A DNA stretch of 64,000 bases from Dromaius novaehollandiae (GCF_036370855.1 NC_088102.1:41949835-42013834), one strand, 5' to 3'. Positions 27,816 to 42,800 are shown, counted from the first letter of the stretch. Numbers and translations are program-made. The notes: generated by a model from the sequence alone, not told the origin.

Positions 27816-30800
27816 CTAAAAGGGGATGGAAAAAGACAGAAACACCACTTTGCTTTGAAGCTGACCAAAAATCAAGCATTTTAAAACTAGGAGAAGTTTA
27901 TCCAGGATATGTACTGTGGGAAAGGAATGGCAAATTATTGATCCTCTTTATTATTTTTTCTTTGATTCTTAGGGTGAGAGGGAGGCATCCATGACAGACC
28001 TGCTGAAGGGTTTGTGTACTACAGCTAAGGCTCTCCAAACTATATACAATAAACAGAATTTACTGAATCTTCACAACATTATGTTAGGCAGGAAAACTCT
28101 ATCCCCTTTCTATATTTCCTCAGTGAAACTGAGAAATGACAGAGAACTGCATCACAGACTCAGAAAACAAAACCTAGCTTCTCACTTCGTAGCTGAAAAT
28201 TGCAGGTCTGTTCCTCTGTTTCCCTTTCGCTTTGTCACATTCACAAGCCAATACTTCTTTCACTGTGATTGCACACTACAAATGCAGCCACGGCAAATCC
28301 TGCATTTGGATTAATAATAATGACAAAGAAACCCCTTGACCAAAATAAAAAGCTCCAGCATGCCTATTATCCACCACTGCACACAGTCCTCTCCAGAGTC
28401 AAGTGACTGCGGTCTGAGCACCTGTAAAAGTTCTCCCAGACTTCAGGTAGCAATGCTGCAAAGCAAAGCACAAGTTACCAAGGTGTCACTAGCTTTGCAT
28501 GCAAAGATGCGCAGGTGCCAGGACATCTGCTCCACTTCTTTGTGCCAAACTAAGTTGAACTGCTCTAGGTAAGTTTCTCTCTGAGTGAGCTGAAAGACAA
28601 CTTGTCTGTGCTTATGGAAATTTGGGGGAAGACAGCAAAGGATTACCACTATTCAAGTGACTTAGCTCTTCTGCAGCCAGTCAAAAATCGCAGTTGGGTT
28701 CTTCCCCTCATCCCTGTGTGCTAGAAACAAAGTATCGTTTGATAGGAAGCAAAAGGGTTTTTTGTAGATCAGGAGAGGAAATAAATGATGAGCTGAAATT
28801 ATTTGGTGTTTAGTTGCCAGTTTTCCCCAAGAGCTGCACTTGTTTCAAATCCTTTTCAGTGTAGAATTAATGAGAAGAGAATTTCTTACATCTAGAATCT
28901 AAAATTTAAATAATTTGAGAAGAGGTATACATGAGAAGTATATTCACAGATAATCCTTTTTGATAGTGCTATTAAATTATTTTGCATACAGATAGGCATA
29001 TTTTCCCTGAAACATTTTGACTGATATTACCAATCCTTTTTCCCCCCATACTCTGGGAGGACTTTATTTATCAGAAAACATCAATAAATGAGGACCAGAG
29101 TATTAACACCAACCTGTGATTTTAAGCTCTTTTGGGTTAGCCCAACATCTTTTCAACTAGCCCGTGATACTACATACAGTTCTGCTCAGAGTCAGAAATG
29201 GTGACTGAAATATTAGGAGAATCTCATAGGTCTTTCTTTATAATCTTGCTCAAGAAATTTGCAATAAAATAGATACGCCTACGAGCAATGAAGTACATGT
29301 TGTTGTTCCGCTAATCAAAGAGAGAAAGCAATGAGTCATAACATTACACAAAAGTGAAAGGATCCATATGTAACACTGACCTAGTCAGTAACTTTATTAA
29401 CAACATTGACATTTTCAATAAGTCAGTATGAAAAAGACACACTATCAATCAGTACCTAACTGCTTAACTAACATCCCCCAACCAGGGATAGCAGTGCTAT
29501 CTGTCAGATTACTAGATAAAAGGCATTTTAAGTACTGAACACTGCCATCGACTATGAAGTCTACTGGAAAAAATGAATTTACAGGCTCATTTAACAACTT
29601 TTTTCTAAACCAGGAAAAAGCAAAGTGAAAGAGGATAGAAATAATTTAAAGTTATCCTTGAAGTAAAGTGGCTTCAAATATTTAAAACATAATTCTAAAT
29701 TTGCACGCTGAATTAACTATCACCAAGGTTTCCTTTAGCTAGAGCTAACATCTTAATGAGCCTATTGATCATCTTCAATAACAAGGATTTTGCTACATTG
29801 TGATCTTTTTATGTAGTTACCTTTTACTTTCTTGTATTTTCTGCAGCAATAGGCTGAAAGTGGTTTAGAGTAGGTGCCTGCCTATTGCAACATGAAAAAA
29901 AAACACTCCCGCCCATCAAACAATGCAGTCACCTAATCACAGAGTAGCTGCACATTTTTAAAGAAAAAATATTCTATCCTTTTGCCTGATGCAAACAGAC
30001 ATGCAATACATGTCTGTACCTTACAAATTTAGGGATAGCTTCCAACTTAAAAAAAAAAAAATTAATACAATGCACATTTATCCCAAATATAACTGTGTGA
30101 ACATCAGCATATAGACACTTGTTTATAAACTGGTATAAGCTAGTCTGGATCAATTACAGACTGTATAAATGTAGTTTATGCATAAAGCAAACTCCCTCTC
30201 TTTATAAGACTCACCAATGACAAACTATCAAGCCCCAAAATATCCATAGGCCAGCTCTTGCATCTCTAGATAATCCTGTTTAGACTACCAAACGGCAGCA
30301 GGAGTCTCTCACACCACCATCACCTACAAGCACCCCCAAGCAGCCTCTTTAAAAGAAGTCAGGTCTAACAAGGCTCAGCTGGACCTCATTATTCAGCTGC
30401 ATGGCTAAGGCCTCCACCTGCTCACAGAGGCACTCCCAGCTGGAGCTGATAGCCTTAGAAGCCCAGATCTTCACATTTATCTCAGTTACCAAAGCATTTC
30501 CAAAGAAAATAAAAAGAAACAGACAGCATTACAGCTGGAGAAGTTCCTTGGAAAGCTTTATCACACATCCAAGGAACTAGGGAAAATTATTTCAGAGAGT
30601 AGCAAATCTCAAACTCTGAAAACACAAACTTTCAAAAAATGTTTTCAAAATGGTTTTGCCTGGAGAAACCGGCCTAGTGGTTTAGAATGGCTGCTGTGAC
30701 AGTCAGCTTTTCTGTCAGTTATCTCGCTCCTTATTCTGTAGATTATTTTCACCTCCAGATTTTTTTTTTTTTTTTTTTTTACGTCAAGTACTTCAATATC

Positions 30801-33800
30801 AGAGATTGTTTATAAGGACCACAATAGAGCATGAAACGATCAACTATTTTGATCTTTTCTCTAGGAGAAAAAAGTTAAGTTTTATTCATTCTCTTATCTA
30901 TGCTTTAAGTTTATTTGCCACAAGCTTGTTTCTGACTCTCACGCTTAAATTATTATTTTTTTTAATGGAACTACAATGAAAAAAGCAATAATAGAACACC
31001 TTTAAAAAATTGTTGAATTATTGAAGAATCATAAAAAGAAAACAAAGCCGTCTGTGCAGAATCCTCAGTCTTGCAATATCTATCTAACCGAGACCCAAGG
31101 TCTGATTACTCTCTTCAAGCACTCCATTTGCATTATGCAAATGACAGAGAAAGATCTCCATGCCCAGAAGTAATCACTTGTACCTGATCATGATAAAGAG
31201 AAGATCATTACAAGTTACTTGCAGGCCTGTTTTTAGTGAAAGCATTGTCCTACCAGTGGTAATTCAATTAGCACAAATGCTCTAATTCTGACTTTGAACT
31301 AGCAATCTCTAGAAGAAGCAGTGCCTGAACACCAGTCACAATAAAGAAAGGAACTAGACACCTCATAAACAACACTTAATGTACATGAGAGAGATCCCCC
31401 TACTTTTATTGTTTCACAGCTTCTGTCTTTAAGAGAGAATATCTAGTGTCAATACAAAAAAATTATAATGGAAAAGGGTAAGAAGTTCAAATGCATTCAT
31501 TCAGTTTTTGAACCAACAGTCTAAAATAACTGGGTTGCTTGCAGATATGAAGAAAAAGGAGGTAAGAAACATAAAATACATCTGTCTTTGCAGAATCCCC
31601 GCTTACCACAATCTTGGTAAGTCCACAGTTCATTTATTTACCTTTGAAGTAGAAAGATGTTAGACAATACAGAATTGCTTATTTCCTATTCTATTAATCT
31701 AGTGGAGCAGTGTGGCAGCTTTATGCAGTCCAAGAGTCTGAAACACAGGGTTGATTCCCATGCACGTAGACTGCCAAACAGGTCAGCTACATTCAGTTTA
31801 GTCTTACAGCTCTTACTCATTTCCCAAGGCCTGAATTGTAGCTGAACACATTTTGCTCCATTTCACACAAGTTAGTTCCACTCTGAGCGCAAATAGGAAA
31901 GGAGGAGGAAAAAAACAGGGAGAGAAGTTATCTTACTGTTACTAACATCTGGATAAGTGCAAAGTTCTAAACAATTTACTAACAGCCTAGAATGATGGCT
32001 TGCAGCCGGAGTGCAGCAGCTTTGATAAATACAAAACATAGAAAACAAGGATAACACAGCTAAATGCTACATTCCCTGTCTATATAAAAAAACCACTTTT
32101 GCTTCAATTCTAAGACTGTGCCAATTAAAATTTTTCCCTTAATACTGGCCAAGCAAACACAGAAAATTGTCACATCAGAATCCTTATGTGAGAAACAGAA
32201 CAAAAAGCATACCTTTATATTTCTGACTTTTGCCAGTTTGCCATCAACTTCTACAATCACTCTTCCTCCTTCTGCACTCTCTCTAGAAAGAAAACACATT
32301 CAAAAATCCATTTAAGGTATGAAAATACAGAAAGATGCATTTCAAATTCATAAACTCCACAAATCTTCATTTACTTTAAAAAAAACAGCAAATCACAAAC
32401 AAATTTAACAGACACTCTTGTTTATAAAACACTATGACAGCAAGTGGTATTTGCATAACTGCATCCGGTCATCTTTACAATAAGAAAAAAACAGCAGCAC
32501 CATGGTCATTAAACAGTTTCAAAGCGCTTGTCTTAAATATTTTGTCTTAAATATTTTGTTAAGATTTTATTTGAAATTAAGAGTGGTGTTGTTTCAAATT
32601 ATATTTACAAGGAAGAATAGAAATGTGTAAAGTGAACTAAATTTTACTTTTTAAAAACTGTGAACAGGCATTGTTACTAAAAGAACAGTGAAATATACAG
32701 ACTGGCTATGTTTTGTGGAGTATATATCCACATCATAGACATGTGAGCCAAAAATATTCTCACTCACAGTTAGCACTGTCAGATTTTTACCATGTAATCC
32801 AAAGTGAAAGTTACTTTACTCAGAAAAGTTCTCATTAACAAAACAGTCCTGAAATGTAAATGGACGGGATAGTCCCACAAGTGCAAAGGACTAATATGCA
32901 CTACTAATATAAAACTCCCATTGAACACAGCTATCACTGGAACATACAGCAGCCAGCTTCTGCGTCCATAATTGAGTAGTGGGAGAAAAGAGTGAGAAAA
33001 GGATGTGGCCAGAGTGAAAAATTATTTCTGGGCCCATGGCATGATAACTACTTGAAGAATGCTCTTATTTATAGGCTTACATGAAAATAAATAAATAAAA
33101 AGCATTCTCGTTCACAGTTCAAAAGGTATGTTGTTTTGGAGAGTAGTGGCAAAATATAAGCAAATACAGTTTGTCAAAATTCCAGCCATTTAAAAGTTAT
33201 TTAAAAAGTCACAATTTACAGACCAAGAAAGAACACAGCTTAAGCAGCCTCCCTCATGTGCTGATTCACCCCCCCCCCCCAATTAACACGGATTTTTATA
33301 CATAGCAAAATAGAAATGAGGAAGAAGAGGTCAGTGACCTACTTATCTGACAGCAGAAAGGAAAAGGACCACTCTAAGCCTGAGACGCTTCATCTGCAGT
33401 TTACTGTGCACTCTGATAATGAAACAGCTCTGTAAAACCTTACAAGCTGCAACTTTACCAGAAATTTTTATTCTGATGAGGCCTGATGGCTTTGTGAAGC
33501 TGGAAAAAGATTGGTTGATCAGGGCTTGAAAGCTTCACAAACATACAGGAATTTTAAACATCTTTCTGGGTGTAGGCTCTCCCCATTTTGCACACGGAAA
33601 ATAACACTTCACCTTAATGTCTCTGTGCTTCATTTTACTAATTTTGGGTGCCTAGTTTGAGACACACAGAACTTGGTACTTTTTGTAATACATACTTTTA
33701 TATGGCACTTCACATACAGAGTACACAGACAGCTCAAGCACAGCTCCCACAGATTTCAGTTAAGGGGTGAGCTTGCAGCACTTCAACAGTTCAGACACCA

Positions 33801-36800
33801 GAATCCTGAATCAGTCCCCAGGAAAAAGAAGAACACTCAGAGTAAAGAGAATTTGCATCAGATACACCTAGGTACCTCACATGCAGGCCCTTAAGTGAGG
33901 TTCCCTGAGCAACAAAGGAAGAAGCACAAGTGCCTAATGAGGGAGGCTACGGCTATCTAAAGTAGAAACTTGCAATAGATGCATTTAATCTGCATGTGTG
34001 CAATTTCCTAGATTTTTTGAAAAGCAAGTGCTTTCCAACACAAATAACAAGTTTGGGGACTTTCATGTCTACATAGGAACCTCTGCCAGCTGAGCTAATG
34101 GACAAAGCTGATAGCCTCTATATGGACCAGAGCAAAGAAGGGATGGGACATTTTGGCAGACAATTTCACAAGAATTTATAAGCAGCAAAAACCAGACAAA
34201 TCTGGAGGGATCCTGGGTTCCCCTTTAGAAGGGAACTTGCTTCAGTGATACATAGTCTGTTGTCTGCTACTCTTGTCTTTCCATGTCTCCGGCACAATCT
34301 CTGCCGTATCCTTCTCTTCTAATCCCCAGAGCTAATCCCCCTTTTTAAGTCCCTGCTTTTCAGTCCTGTCATTAACCATCCCATCTCATCACCCCAGTTA
34401 CAGTAAGTTCCTATCTCCCCACCCCCTTCCCATACACACATCATTGCTTGCAGGTTCCTGCTATCTACTCCCTCTAGCATCAAGTCCATGGGCCCAATCT
34501 CAACTTCAGTGTTCTCACCCGCTCTCAACTCCCTTCTGCCCCTGCATTACAGCTGCTTGTTAGGCTCTTCCCTCTGCCTCAGCAGTCTGTGATCCTGCTC
34601 TCCTGTCAGCTCTTTCCCGTCTCTCTCCCACCTTCTCTCAGGCACTCCAGCAGTGACTTGGTTTCCTCTTGCACCCCAGCTGGGCTCCACAAACACATCA
34701 TTGTTGAGAGCGAACAGGACAGAAGACCTCACTCTCACTTCCAATACCTGGGCTCCAACCCAGACTGGGGTAACATGGAATCCACTACAGCAGTACTCAA
34801 CTGGGGAGTTCTCCAATTTACAGGGATGGTACAAGCACAGGCTGGTCAACACTAGCGAATTGAAGAAGCTTGGCAAGAACAGCTCCCTTAGAACTTTTAT
34901 CTGCTATGTTCTTCCAAGTCTTTAATGAGCATGTGTTAAGTGTGACTTTTTCTTATCTAGAACTTGAGCAAAAATGTGTGATTGCAGATGGGGTCATCAA
35001 AAAAGTACACACCTGATTTCAAATCAATGGAGAAGTTCAAAGAAAAGGTCACTGCAAGTTGCTTTTAAATACTTAAAAGCATAATTTTCCCTTAACCTCA
35101 TTTCTGAAGCAGCTGAACTGTTCTGGATGAAGTTTAAACACAATTAAATAAGAATATCTAGCCTGAGGCAGGTATTCATGCATGGAAGACTTTTACCCCA
35201 ATGGTTAAAATTTGGTAAAACTTTAAATAGCTTTACATGCCAGGGTATTCCAATTGCCAATGCAAGGCAACCTCAATAACAAGCAGTGCTACCCAGCCCC
35301 ACCTATCATAATTAAACGAAACTCACTGCCTTCAGTCCACATGTGAGCAAATGACTTCATGGTCTGGGTTTTAGTCACTTGATGTTCTCCCAGATGAAAA
35401 GCATTATTGAAGATTCAAGATAAAAGAAGTTCCAAACAGAAAACCTTCACTATGATAAATTAAAAAACAGTACAATACAAACAACACAAAATAAAATTAT
35501 CACACTGCCTTCTACCACAGAGTAATGACCCCCAAAAAACCAAAAGCTCAGTGCAGCAGAGTCAAGCAGCTTTGTTCAAGTCACACACAACAAGAAAGCC
35601 ATCAAAAAGCAAGGATAGCACTAAAGTCTTCCCTTGCTCTGGGTGAAGATTCATAGTACACTTAATTTATTTTAGCTGCAGGCTGTTGCTGCAAGGGGCA
35701 TTTTCTCTCCTCCTCCTCCTCCTCTTCCACCTCCCACTTCCCCTCTAGCATTGGATCTAGCAATCCTGCACACGTGCAATGACTCAAATCAGCTGTGAGC
35801 AGAAAACAAACCCACTAAAATAAACAATCAATGTGCCATAGGGCGAGTGAGCTGTTCCAGAGCACTGAGCACAGTGGCCACACAGGTGCTAAAGCCAGAG
35901 GAAGAGAAGGGGCAGGAACATGCAGAGGTGGGAACAGAGACCCCTTTCCTTCCGCAGCAGCTTACAGCTAGAGCACTCAGCAAATGATGAAACTCAACTC
36001 GTAGTTGTCCCCTGCTCTACAAACCATACATTCAACCTCCTGTAAATGTGTGTTTAGTTCATGCCTCATTTAGGTACAAACCAGAAAATTTGGGGAAAGG
36101 AAGCACAGTTTTAACAACTAAAGCACAGGAGGCAAAGCACATTCACAGCTGTTCTAGATGTCCTGACCTTAAATCCAGATTACAAACACTACAAAAGTTC
36201 TTTTAGTTCTTATTTTATTGTCAGTACATCTTTACCCATGTGCATACCACAGATTGCATTTGACTGATAAAACAACCCTTATTCCTTAAGAATGGGTGCA
36301 TTGCTCCACAGGTACAAAAGCTGTGTTTTTCATACAAATAAAATCAACCCTAAAGTACGCCTCTCTTGTAACAGATTTGAATTCTGCTGCTCAGAGGTCT
36401 CAGTGACCTTAACATTTAGTTTCTCCATCCTCTCTTTTTTCCCCCCTTTTCTAAAACTTCATAGCATGTTTGGGAAATGCCTCTCTTCTGCTAAACTAGT
36501 TTGCAGGAGAAAAAGTTGCCTGTGCAAAGACAGAGCTGCAGAAAGACCATTTGATGCTACATGGCCCAGGAAAGACCTGGATCTTCTCAGATACCGAAAG
36601 TTTTGGGGAAATGCAAACCCAGGGACAGGACAGTAACTCAACTACAGAATGCAGCAGCAGGGCTGGTACAGGGAGTGACAACAGAGAACAGACACAAGTC
36701 GAGCAGCTGTGGCAGTCCAACCAAAAAGCAGGGGGAGTCCAAAAGAAAATCTCCCATAACATTTGCTGTTTCTATGACAAATCATTTCTGTACTGCAGCC

Positions 36801-39800
36801 CCAGAAGGACAACAGACACTCTGCAAGACCGGGGAGAACGAGCCAGTGGAAACGAATCAGAACAAGATCAAGACCCTGCAGAGGAGCATTTCCACATCTT
36901 GCTTGATCTTACTCAGATGAGTCCAGACACAGAGTACAGAAACGCAAGTAGGAATACAAAGCTGGAGGAAGCGGTGGGTGGGAAAAAGGGCAGTTGTTTA
37001 TTTAAGACTTCATAAAATTTGCCCCACTTCTCCTCTACCCTCTCAAATAACAGTCACGCACTTAGACAACAGAAGAGCTGACTTTTAAAAGTTGCCTGTT
37101 TATTTTAAAAACAAGTACATGTAGTAAAACAAAAATATTGGAGTCATTAGCAGTTGTTGTGTAATAAAGCAAAACAGGTTCTACAAATACACACCACCAG
37201 ATATTCACCAAAATAATTAAGTACACTAAAGCCAATATTTACTACTCAAGTACGTGAGCAAACTTAAATAATTCTTGAAAGAATTTAATGAGTATCTACA
37301 CTTACAATTTTTTAAAATAACCCTGCAATGTACTCACTGCAAGTTATTATGTTTCCCCATCAATTCCCATCACCCTAGTTAACTCCAAAACCAATCTCAA
37401 CCTGTACTGAGACAGAGGTGGAAATGTGTGCTCAAAAGCAGCGAGTGAGGCAACAGTATCGATCCTTCCTTCTTGCAGGGATTTTGGCAGATCTAGGAAG
37501 TCCTGTTTGTCACATTTTTTTGAACAATTCCCTTTAATCTTTTTTCAGACATTTCTAGAAAGAGCAGCCATTTGGCCCACTGTGGTGGAAGGCATTTTCA
37601 TACCCTTCCTACAAAGACAACCAGAAGTGGCCTTGTAGAGAGCCTGGCAGGACGCAGGCAATCGCTGCTGCTGTCTCTGGGACTATCACTTCCCAGGACA
37701 TGACTGATAATCCTAACAGCCTGTAAGCAAGCTTAGCAACATTTACTGGACTAGCTCCACTTGTACCTGGGATGCTTTGTGCCTTCTAATGGGACCTCCA
37801 TGCATTCACCATGCCAGCAGCTGCAGGATGAGATTTTTATGGCAAAAACTTCAGGGAGTATTCAGACTTATTTTTTCCTTTCCATTAACAGTATATTTTA
37901 CAGTGGCTCTGTCTTCTGCTTATTGGTGGCCTCAGCAAGGATATCTCTGAGAAGCTGCCATCTCTGCACCTGCTTAAAGACTGACCTTGACCATGGAAAC
38001 AGAGAAAAAAGAAATGCAAGGCATATTTTCTGAGTTCTGCTACTCTCCAGAGAACACTGCCTAAGACAAAATGGATCAAGGACACATCTGTTTAAAGACC
38101 AAGAGGTGCAATGAGAAGAACATTAAGGGACTATGCTGCTCCATCAGCAACACAAATGTTGCAGAAATTGTAAAGGAGAAAGCACAAAAGCTTCAGCCAT
38201 AAGAGCTGCTGCACTCTACTGACAAAGCACCTACAACCACAGCATTCCCAGCCACATCTCTCCATGGCACCAGCATAATCTGCATCTTAATCGCTACTGC
38301 TGTAACCTGTGAAAGTTAAGAGATGCTAACAGTATGAACGCCCTGACTTCAGCTAATGCGGTATTTTTTTTAAACAAGTATCAATAATCAAGTACATTTG
38401 CCTAAAGTTTGTTTTCAAAGTTTTTCATTATTTAATACTACCCAAACAATTTTGGATATTTCTTTTTAAGTTATAATTATTTTACTGCATGTTTCAAAAG
38501 AGTAGTTTACAGCCCAGTCAACATTCCTCCTACCAAATTCAGAACAGATGTTTATAAGTAATTTGAAAATCTGCATTGAAGCCAAGTACACAAAGTTCAC
38601 CAAGACAGCACACTGTTACACTAGACATACGGCTTAAGTTATCTTTTCAAGGCTATCCTCAGCTGTATAAAGCTTTCATTGGCTCGGATAATAGCTGACA
38701 TAATCTGATAGTCAAAACCATCTTTCCATCATCCTAGTGAGGTTTCTCCCTATTCTTCTTTGCAAATATTATACAGCCACAAAAATAGGAATATTTGGTG
38801 CAGAGATAAGCATGAGCTGTTGTCAGTGCTATTTCAAGATATAATGCCTGCTCAAACAGCTACATTTTTCTTGATCTTGCCCAAGCTTTGATTTTCCTTC
38901 ATAAGCTAGGAAAGGAAGCACAGGGACAGCCTCCTTGAAAATCATGAGTTCTGCAATCCTGCCACGTGAATGTCACAGTTCAAAAAGAATATGCCTGTCT
39001 GCACTATCTTTAAAGACTTATATTGCTGGAACAAGGGTGTCAGGCATCATTCTTGAGCAGTCCAAGTCAGAAACTTCCCTAATGATCCATCAGTGCTTTG
39101 AACAGCCTTTGAATAATGCCCCTTTTTCTTTCATACTGAGACCCCGAGGGGAGGAGGGCAGATGAGAGGAGAAAGTCCTCCCATCTGTCATACAACCAGC
39201 ACTTAAGGAAATCCTTCACATGAAATAAGGGGGATGTGAAACAAAGTCAAGGTCCAGGCCAGTTTTATCCAAAGCAGATACTCTTCTACCCTTGATTTTC
39301 CAACTCCCAACTAAATAAATATAATCCAAAGGTACAAATTCTGCCATTTTGCAACAGACAAAACAGCTCTCATTTAGGTGTTTCGGCACTGGAGAGCCTA
39401 GGGAGCAAGATGGTGTAATTCAGGCTTTCACATCAAAGAAATTCTGCGCCCACTCCCAACTGATGCAAATCACAATTTGGCTACACTGGTCAGTTTGCAC
39501 TGCCCTGGGACAGAACTTCTGCGTGTGATGGTGGTCACATTAGTGACTGCGACACTGAACGCTGCACTGCACTATCTCATCCCTCCTCCTGTTATCTCTT
39601 TCATTGCATCACAACCAGCTCCTATACTAAACCTTTGAATATTCTACAAATACAGAGGTGCTACTGATACAAAGATGGCAAGAAAGTTTAAAAAGTAGCA
39701 GTTGTGTCCTGCTTTTCAAAGGTAGCATAGAATAGGATTTAAAAAGAAGAAATTGGGAAAACCTGACCCCAAACTCCCATAGTTCCCTGAACACAGTGTT

Positions 39801-42800
39801 GGTGTCTCACAACTTAGTGCGAAAAGGTCCCACAAGACTAGCTTTCAGCCCTCCGCACCATTTTCCAGTGGAGGTGTGCAATGATCTCTATACATGCAGT
39901 CATGTCATCTTACACTAATACAACTCCTCTCAGACAGAGTATGTGGTGCTAACAGAATGAAACTGCCCAGCATAGACATTGCTCTAGCCAGGTCATTAAA
40001 TTGCCTGGTACCCCATTTTTCTTTGCTTTATGTAAAAATGTGGTCCCTGCTCCAAAATGATTACTTTAATTTCTGATGCTTATAAAGTACTTCCAGCACT
40101 GGGGAGGAAAAGTGAAAATGGAAAATATCAATTGGAAGGTTTCCAAAAGGTTTGTTGTTGTTGCTGGGGGGAAGGGGGTGTTGTTTTTTAAGGACACTGT
40201 TGCAGCTGCTTTTGCACGGGCACCAAGGGAAGTGACAGAAGAGGCACTGTCAGCCTCTTAATTTAGAAAGCTAGCTGCTAGTAGCTAGCACCTTGTGCGC
40301 CTGGCATAAATGAGTACAGGCAGAGTACTGTCACATAACATCAGCAGAGACATCGTCTTCCATGGAATGGGCTATGGTGGCCCTCAAAGCATTTGGCCAT
40401 TCAGGGCTAGCGGAGAAGTCTGCCCATCTTAAACAGTTAGAAAACTTGCTCTGTGTGCTCCCCTCTCAGCACAACTGCAAGAAGAATACATCTGGGAAAA
40501 GCTGCTGATGCAGTGCCCTTATAAGAACACAGATGTAGCTTATGAAAACCACCTGCTAGTGTCAAGTATAGATATTAAGAGTTAAGCGCAGCCACCTCAG
40601 TAATGCAGGTTACAAGAAACTTCGAATAATGGACAAGGCAAAAGAAATTCTTAATGAATTTGAGAGGGAAAGTAAAATATTTCAAGATAATGACAGTAGA
40701 TAGGATACAAAACAGGATACAAAAATGTTAAAATATATTTGGGAGGGAGATCTCCCCAAAACAGAACACAGAACTAGAATCTCAACTTTTCTTTTAAAAA
40801 TCCCAGCTTTTCCATGAAAAAAAGTTTGAAATCATGAACAATGCATAACCAATGCAGTTTGTACAGCTCTTCAGATAGAAACTCTTAGAGGCCTGAGAAA
40901 TCTCTTTCCCAACATCAAGTACCAAACCCCAAACTCGCTGCTTTTGGGACAGAGCTCAGCTACCACCACCTGAGGAAGGAACCTCGTGTGACAGAGGCAC
41001 ACAGAGGAACAACGCTCACCCAACTATTGTAGCAGATAAAAGTAGCCTCCCACTTGTCTAGTTGTAAGAGGATGAGAGCACCAAGGTAGCAGGGAATATA
41101 TATTACAATGTGGGATTGAGAAGGAGGAGGAAAGAAGGTGAAGGTAAAAGAAAGACTTCACTAACCTGTATTCTATTCCCCAGTCTGCCTTAGTCTAAAT
41201 TTTATTATAACATAAAAGGCCCCTAATGGTCATAAGCAAGCTAAAAGGTGTTTTTTGACTCTCACTTGTTACTTGTTTTTTCCCCTATATTTAAACCTTT
41301 TCTCTTCACAGAGACATTCTAGTCCCTTTGAAAACAATGACAATTTTGTCATTTTCTCCATAGGAATGAATATTTTGTTTTATATTTGAAAATTATATCA
41401 TATGGTACATATGTTGAATACCTATCAAAACAAATTATACTACACCCGTTTTCCAGACAATTTATACTGCAATATATTTCTTGTGCTGATGTGAAATACA
41501 TACAGATTTCTAAAGAAGTTATTTCCATTTACATCCAGTAAGGTAGTTAATAGAGATGATGATAATATTCCATTAGCAGGGAGCTAATTCATCCAACACA
41601 CATTTGAGTTACTGAGTGAAGTTTAAGTCAGCTAGAGAAACGAATCAAAAAGAAAAAAAAAATCCTCACAGCCACCTTTAGAAACAAATGTCCCCTTCTT
41701 CAAAACACTTTTCTTTCAAAAAAGTTAAATCCAAACAAAAACTTTTTAACACTATCCAACAGCACGGAAAAGCTATCCTAAACAGAAGTCAAAATTGGAA
41801 ACAAAAATAAACTATATGAATATAATGATGCAAATATCTTGCATCATTATACCGTTGCATCAAATGTATTTGAAGTAATGTATCACAACAATTTGAATAA
41901 AGTAGGGTTTTTTTTGTAATTTGAAAAGCTTTTGAAATGTTAACCTAAACTTCTATGGCTATCTTTTCTCAGAATATTCCATTACATTAGCCTGACATGT
42001 TTTTGGAAATCACAGAAACAGAGAAACTTTCCCTAACACTCCAGACAACTATCTCCCAGCCTCGGGCTTGCTCACAGCCCATCATCTCTGTTCCTAGGAA
42101 CTGAAACTCAACTCCTACTCCTCCTCATCGCACCCCCAAGCCTCATTACCTGCCGCATTGCAGGAAGGCCGCTGGAGGACTACGCTGTACAGAGGACCAG
42201 CAAGGAAGAAAGCTGCCACTGCAGCGCAGACTGTGACAGCAGACACCCGCAGAGCTGCAAGCATGGTGCAGCTCTGCCACTTGCGGCTACCCAGACATTG
42301 CTTTGACGCTCTGGTTTGCCAGAGCGTGGAGGACAAGCTCAGGAACTTGTGAGGGCACGGGGAAATAACCAGCGGGCCATGAGGCCTCCAAGTCACAGCT
42401 CGGAAACAAAGCAAAGCAGAATGAGGGGAAGGGCAGCTTTCAGGTAAAGTCACCTGTTCAGGGACTCTCTTAGATGACATGTCTATGAGGTTCATAGAGG
42501 GTGGAGGGTTCATTTGTGAGTTAATAAAGATACCAGGAAAGATCCTTTCAAACAGGAATTTCCTTTCCAGTCTCTCCTTTCTCAGGCCTCAGAGGCAGCT
42601 GGAAAGTAGAAGATAAATTTTCTGCAGCAGAGTCTATGTGCCTTTTGCTGAGTCCCGCACAAGTAGCTCCCAAGCTTGTGGGCCCAATGGACTATTGTCA
42701 GCTCTCAAAAAGTGTCAAAGGGAAGCTGCATGCCCTAACATCAAGTTTTTAAACTAAAAGCACTGTAATTTTACAACTTAATGAAACAAACTTGCTGTGA

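Larger units (their letters stand above)
27816..32212. other. STARD9 intron 2
   Basis: A 4.4-kb intron bounded by good splice sites. It contains a degraded MIR-like sequence near 28.1 kb, a 21-nt T run at 30760-30780 and an octamer-type palindrome at 31125-31143. No coding sequence was recognised. Confidence 0.85.
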
